Below the pieces are notes generated by a model. It did not search any database. It was not told the origin of the DNA and was given only the letters and a program-made list of their open reading frames with translations. From assembly GCA_000697055.1 (NCBI GenBank), contig JNDT01001958.1, positions 1 through 45,297 on the forward strand: DNA of 45,297 nucleotides, in the 5' to 3' direction. Each line of letters opens with the position of its first letter. Position 1 is the stretch's first letter. Shown here one piece after another: positions 1 through 9,207 of the stretch. A program made the translations under genes and the position numbers. The stretch is from Saksenaea vasiformis B4078. Taxonomy: Eukaryota > Mucoromycota > Mucoromycetes > Mucorales > Saksenaeaceae.

Positions 1-649
1 CGTGCCTTATCCAATTCCCCACGTCCAAGGTATACAGATGCGGCGTTGTACGCTATTTCGTACAAATCCAATCCGGATGTTCCTCCAACCTCAACGTTTC
101 GGCTAGTTCCCGGCTGAGAAAATAAAACGCCAGCCTTAGCTGCAAGCAAGTTCACCTGTATTTCGCCATACAGCCGGTCATTCTTATCAGTCGTCTTTAA
201 GAGTGATTCGTACACTTCAACAGACTCACGATAGCGATCTTGTGCATACAACTGAAAATGTAACAAGTCAGGTTTCTTTATGAACTGACAATCGATCCTA
301 CCAACTGTGCTTCCAGGAACAACATCTCTGGTCTAATCTGATTCTGCTTTTTCGCTTCATCCAGTAACGTCGCTGCAAGATGTAGTTGGTTGGTACGGTA
401 ATAGCAATAGATTTTTTCGAAATGCAAAACACTATCATCCTGGATACGCTCCATTGTTGCAAGTGCTTCGACATATCTCTCCAAGCGAATTAACGTAACA
501 ATCTGACAATGCAACGCGTCTTGATCGTTTGGGTTGAGTTTAATCAATTTGTTGCAAATGTCCAAGCTTTGCTCATCATCATAATCGTCAACAGCTGTCT
601 TCAGCTTGTTAAAAAGGTTCGCTGTCTCTTCAGCTTCGGTAGACGCCAT
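1..649 (-). CDS. SRP72: Signal recognition particle subunit SRP72, N-terminal part (runs off window)
   Basis: SRP72 is the TPR-like scaffold of the eukaryotic signal recognition particle; it pairs with SRP68 and helps target nascent secretory chains to the ER. Exon 1 is 302-649, starting at the ATG whose protein begins MASTEAEETANLF. Exon 2 is 1-251, and a 50-bp GT-AG intron (252-301) joins them in frame. Exon 1 shows helical repeat sequence (KLIKLNPNDQDALHCQIVTL, YRTNQLHLAATLLDEA). Exon 2 continues with YAQDRYRESVEVYESLL, VNLLAAKAG and YNAASVYLGRGELDKA, which match the conserved SRP72 pattern of a 'NLLAA' and a 'YN-A--L---G-L--A' segment. The C-terminal RNA-binding part lies outside the window. 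A TTG two codons upstream is in frame, but the ATG is the natural start. Confidence 0.88.
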
Positions 650-760
650 GAACAAAATAACCTAGGTCAGTACTGACTGCCCGCCAACTGGGCGCCAATT
701 GTTGGACAGGTTTGCCACCGAGCTTCGCTATACACGCACCCATTGGGCGCACCCAGCAAA

Positions 761-785
761 TGACGTCGATAAAATCAACCAATCA
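761..785. promoter_or_regulatory. CRE-like TGACGTC and CCAATCA motifs upstream of SRP72
   Basis: TGACGTC (761-767) is a bZIP/ATF-type core and CCAATCA (779-785) is a CCAAT box on the plus strand. They lie about 110-135 bp upstream of the SRP72 start codon, a plausible promoter position. Function is inferred from motif identity only. Confidence 0.35.
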
Positions 786-856
786 TGTAATTTCTTTACC
801 TCACAGGTGTCGGAGCACTGCCTCCATTCCGCCGATTTTCTTAGGGACCATAGGTG

Positions 857-864
857 TTACAAAA
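857..864 (+). repeat. Target-site duplication of the MULE, left copy (TTACAAAA)
   Basis: TTACAAAA lies directly before the left TIR and is repeated exactly at 5656-5663 directly after the right TIR. An exact 8-bp duplication abutting both TIRs defines the element boundaries and shows integration by a cut-and-paste transposase. The 8-bp length is within the range known for Mutator-like elements. Confidence 0.85.
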
Positions 865-887
865 GGGAATTGCTACGGACAAAAACC
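865..887 (+). repeat. MULE left terminal inverted repeat
   Basis: These 23 bp match the reverse complement of 5633-5655 exactly. Similarity continues inward: 888-902 matches the complement of 5597-5611 with one mismatch, but the right end carries 21 extra bp (5612-5632) between the two parts. Confidence 0.88.
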
Positions 888-960
888 TTTTTCAAATACC
901 GACAGGTTCCTTTGTCGTTGTACTATCATCACGGTTACCACTTTTAGTCGTAGAGCTTTT

Positions 961-975
961 GCCCATATAAAATAA
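961..975 (+). promoter_or_regulatory. TATA box of the MULE transposase gene
   Basis: CATATAAAATAA is an AT-rich TATA-type element about 55 bp upstream of the transposase ATG at 1021 and inside the left TIR region, as expected for an autonomous element's own promoter. Confidence 0.45.
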
Positions 976-1020
976 CCTTAAGCCACAAACTGTACCTGTT
1001 GCAATCACCACATTGTTAAC

Positions 1021-3958
1021 ATGAAATCGCTTCTCGGCAAAGTTTTTGAAACGCATCATGATGTGCTTAATGCTGCACAAGCCTTAGCTCGTGAGCATGG
1101 ATTCGCAGTTACTACTGCCTCCAGCACTCCTGGTCACCACATTTATTTGAAGTGTATCCATGGAGGCGCGTATCAGAATACGAGGAAGCTGACAGACGAA
1201 AAGCGCCAGAGGCAAAACAACACAAATCGTAGAGGCTGTCCCTGGGAGATGTATGCATCAGTTGACAAGAAACAGAACGGCAAATTCGTCGTGAGAAAGG
1301 TTGCGGATATGGAGGATCACAGCCATGATCTTGCTACAGATCCTACCATATATCACCAGCATCGCAAACCAGACGTCGACACGGAATTGCGAGTTCGATC
1401 AATGACACGACACGGAGTGAAGCCTTCCCAGATATATGAGGAAGTCAGACGCGATGATGGAAAGCCGCTGTTGAAAAAGAAGGACATCTATAACTTCCGT
1501 GGAAAACTATTTAAGATATCCAAGGGAAGTCATATGTCAGACCTTTTGGATTTCTTGCAGGATCGCGATTACAATGTTCGCTACAATTTGGACGAGGCCC
1601 AAGAGCTGAAGTCCCTTTTATTGTTCATCCCAAAGCGCAAAAGGATGTAGTTTGTTTCTCGGAAGTTGTGATCATTGATGCAACTTACAAAACCAATGTG
1701 CACAAGATGCCGTTGGTGAGTGTAATTGGGATAAGCAACTTGGGTAGCTCGCGTCTGCGCAGTTTTCTTATAGCACAGACGCTTATGACAGATGAGAAGG
1801 CCATTTCTTATACATGGATGGCCGAGCAACTGCGTTCAGAGATCTGGGCAAGTACGATGCCTGGTCTTTTCGTGACAGACGACGATAGTTCCTTGACATC
1901 TGCACTAAGGGACATTTTTCCGGACAGCAGGCAGCTTCGCTGTGCCTGGCACATAGAAAAGAACTTTATTAAGCATGCTCACGGCCTTTTTGAGAAAGAC
2001 AGTGAAGAGGAGAAGGCGTTCTTAAGCTCAGTCAAGGGTATTATATGGAGAAGAGATGAAAAAGGTTTCTCTAGTGCTATAGATGACTTTCACAAAGTTA
2101 CCAAATGCACGTCAAAAGAAAAAGAACTTAGCGATTATCTTCAAAAGTATGTGATGCAACGGACGAAAGCATTACATAAAGGAATATGTTTAACGCTTCG
2201 CTATCATGTAGGCTATTAAACTATAAGGAAAAATGGGCTGGACCGTATGCTGAAAAGCTCATGCATCTGGGAGCGCGTACAACGCAGCGTGTAGAGGGAG
2301 TTCATCGTGCACTGAAGCATGCTTTAGAATCTCCAGGAAGTCTTCTAAAACAGTTTAATTCGCTTGACATTTGGCTTCGAAAAAAAGTATTTAGTGTGGA
2401 GATCCAACATATGTCTAATACTCAAGTTGTAGGATGAGCAGCAACTCCACGAATTAAATGAAGAATCATCTAAGACACCAATTCTTCCATTTAATCATGA
2501 GAATCGCCTACGCTTTTTGCTACATCGAGTTAGTCACTTTGCGATCAACATTATCAAAAATGAGTTAAACATAGCAGAGAAATGCAAAACTCAACCGCGC
2601 AATGACTGCAGTTGCCCAACCAAAATCAACTATCAGCTACCTTGCAGACACGTAATCTCACGTAACGAGCCCATTGGCATTGATTCTATTGGTGAGAGAT
2701 GGCATTTATATCCTCAAAGTAAGTGTAGCATTGCTGATTGAGTTCCGGAATCAAATTTGTTTTTTACGCTGTGAAATTATCCGTCATTCATACAGAAACG
2801 TACTACGATCAAATTGAGTATGAGCCAGAGGCATCGATCGCCAAGACTGTTGAAGAGCGCTGCACAGAGGCAATTTACCTCTTAGAAACGCGCTTGAAGA
2901 AGGCAGAAAATAATCAGCAGAGACTTAATCTCCTTGCTCAAATAGAGCCTATACTGAAGAAGAACGAAGAAACGACCGAAAAGGATATTAAGCTTCCTTC
3001 AAAGGTTGTGACAAAAGGGCGACCAAAAAACGCAATTGGCAGTCGATTACCTTCAGGATTTGAACTCGCCGAGTTTGAGTCAAAGAAAAAGAAAAAGATC
3101 GCTGGTGACCCGGTGTTGACATTGCCAAAGAAACGGGAAGCACCTAGCGAAACGTTCGATATATCTTCTGCGAAGAGGTACTTACGATAGATTTATGCTA
3201 CCAGTACCTAACGATAATATATTAGACAATGTGTAGATGTAGAACTTGAAGTTGAAGACATGACAATTGAATCACACTTCGATGTCGATGAAGCTATCCC
3301 CCGGGACAACTACGTCAATACGATAGACGTTCACGGTGATGGTTACTGTGGATTTCGTGTTCTCGCATTACTACTGAAAGGAGATGAGGATAAATTCCCG
3401 GCCATCAAAAAGGAAATGCTCAAAGAACTTGACAGCAACATCGAGATCTATAGAAACTGTTTTAGCTATCCTGTTGATGAGCTGCGAAAAATAGTTTCTT
3501 ACGGACATGATCTGGACGCCTCAGAGGTCTATTCAAATCCAGGCTGTCCATACGAATACTGGTTTGATGCCGGTATCTGCGTTCAGCTGGCTTGCGATAC
3601 GTTTGGCGTACCAATTGCGGTGTTTTCTGATGCAGGAAAGCGCGCAGTGGCAACGGAAGAAGGACGGCAAGAAGTATACGTCCATCCTCCGACGTTATAT
3701 CTCCCATACAAGGGACCTGCAGACGCAAGAAAACCACCAGTACCATTGGTGATGCACTTCGTCCGTGGGAACCATTGGGCTACAGTAATCATGAAGCGCA
3801 GTAGGAAGATGACATGGCCCCCCGTACACTACAAGCACAAAGAAGTATGTGTAGGATTTGGATTGGATGACAAAGTCAGGAGCTTCTGGAATCGTCATCT
3901 TTCCATCCAAAAAGTTAAAAGAGAAAGCAACAGCAATAATCCAATTCAATTAGACTAG
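1021..3958 (+). pseudogene. MULE transposase with C-terminal OTU protease domain (two frameshifts)
   Basis: Exons: 1021-2146, 2212-2718, 2796-3177, 3226-3958, with GT-AG introns of 65, 77 and 48 bp (GTATGT, GTAAGT and GTACTT donors). The start is the ATG giving MKSLLGKVFETHHD. Domains in order: a FAR1-type DNA-binding region (about residues 8-125, with GCPWEMYASV and HSHDL); a MULE catalytic domain with IDATYKTN (first Asp), FVTDDDSSLTSAL (second Asp) and TQRVEGVHRALK (likely Glu); a SWIM zinc finger (CSC...CRH); a lysine-rich linker; and an OTU cysteine-protease domain with GDGYCGFR (Asp, Cys) and GNHWATVIM (His). Two single-base frameshifts break it: one base missing in the T run near 1617, before VHPKAQKDVV, and one extra base near 2431, before DEQQLHELN. 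Repaired, it would be about 915 residues. It could also be an active gene with assembly errors. Confidence 0.82.
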
Positions 3959-4211
3959 ATATGAAATAGATGTGTTTTAGACTTATAAGTAAGACAGCCT
4001 TACCGGTGCTTTTCAGGAGCCTTGGACATCTGTTTAATGCCTCTATCTCTAGTACAAAGATTTTCTTCACTAAGGGCAATGTACATGCAAACCAGCAATG
4101 ACTTTTCCGTGCTTCTCGTAACTGGCCTTACAGTAATTTGTGAAGAATGCTGCTATCGTTCTGACCATTGGAATATATCTACTCATTAACAGTTTCTAAA
4201 GACATTGACAT

Positions 4212-5121
4212 TTATTCATTCTTGCTGTTATTACTGTTGTCCTCACACACATCCTTGGCAATAGCACTAGCTTCCTTCTCAGACTCGAAGGCTTCGATGG
4301 CTGTGTACATAGACGTCAGCCTTGTGATAGCTGCTTTCGCAGTAGGCAGATCCAAAATGCGCAAGCAGCGTATACTTGCATCTACCTTCTCTTCCGCACG
4401 CAAACTATTCCAGGCTTCTCGCTCCTCCCTCCACTGGTCCTCGGGAACGTCGGTATCAAAGATAACGTCATATATGTAATGGATTATTTTGTATCTAAAT
4501 ACAGTGTCAATTAGAAAATGTCATTATCACCATGGTCTTCAACTATTACCTGAGATCCTTTGGAAACTGATGTTTTTGCACCAGCTGGCTCAGTAGACCC
4601 GAAATATTGCGCACCATTCTCATGTATAAAGCATCAACTGTAATTTTTTTACCTGATAGCTCTTTAAGAATGTGAGAGCGAGCGTTAATCTGTCGATCTA
4701 GACGCCTTCGGCTCCGGATTGATGAAGCATTTGCTTGATAGTGTGCGCGCGCTCTCTCCAACGCCTTTTCCTGGGACGCGATACGATCCATTATTGCCTT
4801 TGGCTTTGGACCAGGCTTTCCAGCAGCAAGATTGGGATCATGTTTCCTGCGAATATGGAGGTTACATGCACTATTGTTCACGAATGTCTTTGAACAGTGA
4901 GGGCAGCTTGATCGTCTATAGTTTTAAATACTTAATTAACAAATTATGTTGAACTTTCAACAAAAGCGTATGGCATGAAAATTATATGCTAAAAATCAAA
5001 ATAAGAGTTCAAAATTGCAAATCGAGTGATATAAATTGCAAACGGAATCTCAGAGTGATAGCAGTCTTATTCAAATAGAATTCTGCCACGCTATTGTACG
5101 TTACAGGTGTTCCCCCAGCAT
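4212..5121 (-). CDS. C2H2 zinc-finger protein carried inside the MULE
   Basis: A 221-residue model on the strand opposite the transposase. Two exons are well supported: 4550-4915 and 4212-4494, joined by a 55-bp GT-AG intron. The first contains one classical zinc finger, C-x2-C-x12-H-x4-H (CPHCSKTF ... CNLHIRRKH), followed by a basic, Arg-rich helical segment (AGKPGPKPKAIMDRIASQEK). The second is acidic and helical (EDQWREEREAWNSLRAEEK). A small first exon at 5105-5121 (ATG, MLGEHL) through a 189-bp intron makes the phase fit, but it is the weakest part. Its place inside the TIRs suggests an accessory transposon gene, perhaps binding the nearby repeat arrays (inference). A host gene fragment captured by the MULE is the alternative. 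Confidence 0.6.
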
Positions 5122-5164
5122 TACTGCGTATTAGCAAGTTCTGAATAAAATGAACATTATTCGC

Positions 5165-5383
5165 GTGTATTCGAACGCATCATGACCCGGTCTACATGTA
5201 TTCGAATACATTATGACCCAGTCTATAGTTATTCGAATATACCAAAAGCAGATCTACCTATATTCGAATACATCAAGTCATGGTCTACATTTATTCGAAT
5301 ACATCAAGACCAGATCTACGTGTAATTCGAATATACCAAGAGCAGGTCTACGTATAGTTCGAATATATCATGATAGAGCCTAA
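5165..5383. repeat. Seven-copy 31-bp tandem array with TATTCGAATA palindrome
   Basis: Seven units of 31-32 bp start at about 5165, 5196, 5227, 5258, 5289, 5320 and 5352. Each has a near-perfect palindrome around TTCGAA (best form TATTCGAATA) and ends close to GGTCTAC or GATCTAC. The array sits near the right end of the MULE only. The palindrome suggests a binding site for a dimeric protein (inference). Confidence 0.85.
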
Positions 5384-5484
5384 GTAGATGGCCCTCGACA
5401 ATATTTATCATTGAATGTTTCCAATAGACTAATTTATAACACTCGCTCAATAGTTGTGTATTACCTGCGTCCATCAGATAATTT

Positions 5485-5547
5485 GGTTTTTGTCCGCAAG
5501 TGGAAGGTTTTTGTCCGCAAGTGGAAGGTTTTTGTCCGCAGTGGATG
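5485..5547 (+). repeat. Three-copy 21-bp subterminal array sharing the TIR motif
   Basis: Three units beginning GGTTTTTGTCCGC at 5485, 5506 and 5527; the first two are identical. The leading GGTTTTTGTCCG also forms the inner part of the right TIR (5633). Such subterminal copies of TIR sequence are typical transposase-binding sites (inference). Confidence 0.8.
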
Positions 5548-5632
5548 GTGAGTGTAGTAACTACCAAAAATGGCAAGCAATGAACAAAAATGGTCATCGG
5601 TACTTGAAAAAGGCTTTTGTCCCTAAGGGAAA

Positions 5633-5655
5633 GGTTTTTGTCCGTAGCAATTCCC
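5633..5655 (-). repeat. MULE right terminal inverted repeat
   Basis: A perfect 23-bp inverted copy of 865-887. A 21-bp stretch (5612-5632), containing a diverged version of the same motif (GGCTTTTGTCCCTAAGG), separates it from the inner matching part at 5597-5611, as if the end had been partly duplicated. Confidence 0.88.
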
Positions 5656-5663
5656 TTACAAAA
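5656..5663 (+). repeat. Target-site duplication of the MULE, right copy (TTACAAAA)
   Basis: Exact copy of 857-864, abutting the right TIR. Confidence 0.85.
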
Positions 5664-6071
5664 TCATGAACTGCTGTAAACCGCAATTTTCCTTACAAGC
5701 TACGGCTGTATCACCGTCTCACGTATTGTAACAATGGTTCTATCCAGACGTAATTGAAGTGCCTTAGCAAAACTAAAGTCTAGGGTAAGGTTTAGGGTGG
5801 ATTCTAAGGTGATCAGCTCTGTGCAACCTATGGTCCCTAAGAGCTCTGCACCGATCCAAATCTCGGCACACTCGACTTCTACTATGGTGCGGTCCACGAA
5901 GGACGTTGACACCCCGCAGCAAATGCTGGATTTGGAATAAGCGTTTGCGTCAACTATATGTCCTTTTACGTTCGAGTTGAATAAATTTAGCGCTGGAAAT
6001 TGATGCGTCTTTGCGGCGAGAAGTAGTTTACTTTGCGTCAATCCTACGAACAGTTCGCGTGTGAGTAACTT

Positions 6072-6249
6072 CGTTTTTGCATTGAGGTGCTTCATGATCG
6101 TTTTCCGATATCCCGTCGGAAAGCAGTAAAAATGTCTCACGATAAGGAAATGTCTCATTGAAACAAAAATTGTTTTTTGTATTGAGGTACTTCAGTGATG
6201 GATTCCCAGTATTCCATCGCAAAGCAGTAGAAATGTTTCAAGATAAGCA
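6072..6249. repeat. Imperfect tandem duplication, unit about 100 bp
   Basis: 6072-6147 and 6172-6249 share an ordered series of matches: TTGAGGTGCTTCA against TTGAGGTACTTCA, then ...TCGGAAAGCAGTA against ...TCGCAAAGCAGTA, then AATGTCTCACGATAAG against AATGTTTCAAGATAAG. Two diverged copies, no coding support. Confidence 0.7.
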
Positions 6250-6289
6250 CAGGTCACACCCAAAATAATCCATACTTAAACGAACGTAC

Positions 6290-6870
6290 GAATTTCCCCT
6301 TTTTTTTTCTTTGGCTCTGTTCTCTTTAACATCCCCGGTAAGGATGTCAATCTATATACATACACAATTATTCATGTTTTTTTTGTCTATCGATAGCCTG
6401 CATGACCTCTTTCCCGAACCGTCCTGGCTGTGGTGTAGCTCCCTGTTCACCACCAGGTAAGCAAGTATTATCGCACGCTGCCTTATCCAACTTCGACAAC
6501 GGAACCTTGCCAGACGTTTGCATCGCTTCAAGTCCTCCGCACGGCGTACTCTCTCAACACTGGTCCTCGTCACCAGAATAACCCCCATGCTGGCCCCACC
6601 GGACCTAGGTGCGGGCTTGGCCCAGGCTTTTTGGCCTGATTACCTTCGGGGTAAGTAAAAAGACATCAAAGCATCTTCCATTTACTAAGCGTGAACGAAT
6701 TTTTATGCTGCTCCAGTAAACTATGCGCCCATGGAAACCAAGTTGATGTAAGTACGGCATTATTTTGTCGTCCATTCGTGAACTAATGATTACTTTCTTA
6801 ACGCAAACTCGGTTTTTCATGGATGCATAGTTTATTTAGAGGAGCGTAAAAAGCTGTTCAATAAGCACTA
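6290..6870. repeat. Dispersed repeat family, copy 1
   Basis: Starts with a poly-T run (CCCCTTTTTTTTTC) followed by TTTGGCTCTGTT. It contains GCATGACCTCTTTCC and ends with GAGCGTAAAAAGCTGTTCAATAA. The same order of landmarks recurs at about 24005-24403 and, more diverged, at 8330-8830 and 24740-25230. Read on the minus strand it ends in poly-A, which would fit a non-LTR or SINE-like origin, but I find no reverse transcriptase and no clear Pol III boxes. Confidence 0.5.
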
Positions 6871-7367
6871 TGCTAAAACCATCAACTGGGTGCTGAAGCG
6901 CTGATTCATTCCCTCTATCATCTTCTATCTACAACTGCGCCAGTACCATACATTGCTTGACACCGATTTAAAATGGAATATCCGATTCATACCATCTGAC
7001 TTATAGATCTGTGTGTATCAAAATATACCACGCTAACGGCTATTGTTCCTTAAGTAGATAATATTCCATCACATAATGGCTTCTCATAAAACTGTCAGGC
7101 AAAATGTTGCATAATAGTAAGAATCCACCGAATCCAGCTGCTTCTACACACAAGTGCAATAGCCACTTGGCTCTGTAGACAGCAAAGCGGACCCTACAGT
7201 CATTATATGATCTTTATCGCATAGACCATCGCTCTTGATAATGCCCAAGGCCATATTCACTCAGATTGGTAGTAGTAAAGAAAGAAGATTCATTGTAGTC
7301 CTGTAAGGATCAGCAGATCAAGAGGAGGAAACCCACATGATATCCATGAAGAAAAACTAATGTAGAT

Positions 7368-8117
7368 TCATGTTGCCTTCTGTTCATAAATCTCGCTCAT
7401 TAAATCCCAGTCCTTATCCATTATCTTAGATGCGTTCATAGGTATATCATCTGCCGAATCCTGCTGATCATCGCCATTATCTGTAGACATCTGATACGTT
7501 TCTTTCATTGCGACCGCCGATTGATCTGCTTCGATCTTCTTGGAAAGATCTTTGAGAAATCGATCGATACGTAGATGGAAACCAAACAAAAGCAAATGAG
7601 AGACCCGTACCATCGGCTTCTTGATGATGCCTTGCTCCGTTATTTTGAGCAGTACACTTGGACTTGTATCCATTGCCTCTTTATCGTCCAAATGATTGGG
7701 TATAATTTCAAATGACCATGATCCGGAGAATGTTGATTTGCGAGATGGTACAGAGCAGTTACTATTCACCGGTCGTTCCTCAAGAATACGCAGCAAAGTA
7801 TGGTATGGTTCTCGTTCGATGTGGACAATAACAGTCCGGCTTTTTCTGTGAGAATACTGAACAAATATAGCCTTTTTCCCCTCGCTTGCTGACTCGTCCA
7901 CCTCGTTGAGTTCCACTCGTTGCACTTTTGATTGCCAGCTTGGGTACCCTTGGACATCCGTCAAGATTTCCCACAGACGTTCTGGCGTAATTTTGAATGC
8001 GGCTGTCCGGGACACAATGTGGCTAGCCGGGATCAAAAGGCCCACAACATATATCAATAATGGTATAACGATAAGTGCAGCGATGCAAAACGTGATCATA
8101 GTTAGAAACGAAAACAT
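7368..8117 (-). CDS. Membrane-anchored SRPBCC (START-like / polyketide-cyclase fold) protein
   Basis: A single-exon gene of 249 residues from the ATG at 8117 (MFSFLTMITFCIAALIV). The frame stays open upstream through non-ATG codons, so a longer form with another first exon cannot be excluded. Residues about 5-30 form a hydrophobic transmembrane segment. Residues about 35-170 look like an SRPBCC fold: the strand and helix 'AAFKITPERLWEILTDVQGY' with PSWQSKV is the usual N-terminal part of this hydrophobic-ligand-binding superfamily. The tail (MSTDNGDDQQDSADD) is acidic. The ligand and role are unknown; coenzyme-Q or lipid handling is possible but unsupported. It stands alone between repeat-rich flanks. 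Confidence 0.65.
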   Translation of the reverse strand: MFSFLTMITFCIAALIVIPLLIYVVGLLIPASHIVSRTAAFKITPERLWEILTDVQGYPSWQSKVQRVELNEVDESASEGKKAIFVQYSHRKSRTVIVHIEREPYHTLLRILEERPVNSNCSVPSRKSTFSGSWSFEIIPNHLDDKEAMDTSPSVLLKITEQGIIKKPMVRVSHLLLFGFHLRIDRFLKDLSKKIEADQSAVAMKETYQMSTDNGDDQQDSADDIPMNASKIMDKDWDLMSEIYEQKAT

Positions 8118-9207
8118 GAGGTTTGACCGCCACCACGCTGACTGTCGAGAAACAGGTGCTCCTGCGGACCGCGAAAATTTCACGGGCACACAAAACTGGT
8201 AATCACCGGAACCTGCATTTCATATCTGGCGCCTTGAAAGACATCTAGTTATGAAGACACTTGTCTTGTCAGTTCAATATTGCTAATGGCTATATATGTA
8301 GTGACTTTGTATTTACACGACAACGCACTCGTCCCAAGTACCATCTATAACCCGTAGCTTTTTATTTATCTATTTATTTTATTTCTTGTTTTCAAAAGGA
8401 ATATCTCAATAGGTATGTTGATCCATCCTATATACAGGATTATTGATATAGCCTGTATGATCTCTGTTTCGAGCCATCTCGACCGCGCTACCGCTTTTTG
8501 CCCATCATTCAAGTGAAGTAAACGTTCTCACGTTTGCTTTCAACATCAGATCACCAGATGTGGCATTCCTTCAAGTCTTCTGCTGTGCATATCTCTGTAC
8601 TAATTATGTCTCTCATGAGGATCCCTTCCCCGAGTAAGTAAAACGACATCCAACTATTATTCCGTTTAGTAGCCATCATTGTGTCCTCATATCAAGTTTC
8701 GTTAGTCTTAAGTCAACTGGACGATCAACTTGTAGATTCATCTGCTAATAGCTGCACCAATTTAACTCTCCACACGCATGTAAACTTTATGTGGATTAGC
8801 GTGAAGATATGCAATGAGCATCAGTTTGCCTTCATCGACGAACCCCAGAAAGGTTAATTGAAACCGGCAAGCATAAGGGTACAAGCAACCTCACATATAC
8901 GGACCTTTCCCATTCTGGTGCATTTACCCTTCTTCTTCTACAACAACGAAAACCATAGCCTGCCTCAACCCACGCTCATGCTAATGACCGCTTCATCTAT
9001 TCGAGTACCGTTTTCATATCTCCATAAGCTTAAAATGTGAACCATCTCCCATATTTTTCAACGATCATCACCATTGTCAATAGAATAGATCATTTGTATA
9101 CTAACAATATGTGACAAACATTTGCATGTATTGATCGGTTGGCAACTCATTCTGATCCAGTCCTTTTGATACAAAGTCCGATATGTCTAGAAGGCTTACA
9201 CAATTTT
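8118..9207. other. Intergenic, repeat-containing
   Basis: No supported gene. About 8330-8830 is a diverged copy of the dispersed repeat at 6290-6870 (GCCTGTATGATCTCTGTTTC, then GAGTAAGTAAAACGACATC and GATTAGCGTGAAGAT near its end). The rest shows nothing I recognise. Confidence 0.45.

Larger units (their letters stand above)
865..5655 (+). mobile_element. Mutator-like DNA transposon (MULE) with OTU-domain transposase and C2H2 gene
   Basis: A 4791-bp element with perfect 23-bp TIRs (865-887 and 5633-5655, starting GGGAATTGCTACGG) and an exact 8-bp target duplication. It contains a spliced transposase gene (1021-3958, plus) with FAR1-type DNA-binding, MULE catalytic, SWIM zinc-finger and OTU protease regions. 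A convergent C2H2 zinc-finger gene (4212-5121, minus) lies behind it. The right subterminal part holds a 31-bp palindromic tandem array (5165-5383) and a 21-bp array related to the TIR (5485-5547). Intact ends argue for recent mobility, but two frameshifts interrupt the transposase. The element is nested inside an older inverted-repeat element. Confidence 0.88.
839..5842. mobile_element. MITE-like inverted-repeat element (about 205 bp) interrupted by the MULE
   Basis: A 17-bp perfect inverted repeat (core CTTAGGGACCATAGGT) lies at 839-855 and 5826-5842. Taking out the MULE at 865-5655 and one 8-bp target duplication leaves a contiguous element of about 205 bp (839-864 plus 5664-5842). It is non-coding and bounded by these terminal repeats, like a miniature inverted-repeat element. 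I see no target duplication of its own. The first 13 bp of its terminus recur at both ends of the decayed MULE copy at 29737-31061, so it may be a deletion derivative of that family (inference). Confidence 0.6.
5843..7367. other. Gene-poor stretch between the MITE/MULE and the SRPBCC gene
   Basis: No supported gene. It holds an imperfect two-copy duplication at about 6072-6249 and one copy of a dispersed repeat at about 6290-6870. A 152-codon frame on the minus strand (5700-6158) overlaps the MITE end and shows no family signature, so I do not call it. Confidence 0.5.

Noticed and set aside
5165..5383. Regular 31-bp repeats as a possible CRISPR array
   Set aside because: The units abut directly with no unique spacers, the genome is eukaryotic, and the array lies inside a DNA transposon.
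5700..6158. 152-codon open frame on the minus strand
   Set aside because: It overlaps the MITE terminus, lacks any domain signature and covers one copy of a tandem duplication; it looks like a chance frame in repeat DNA.
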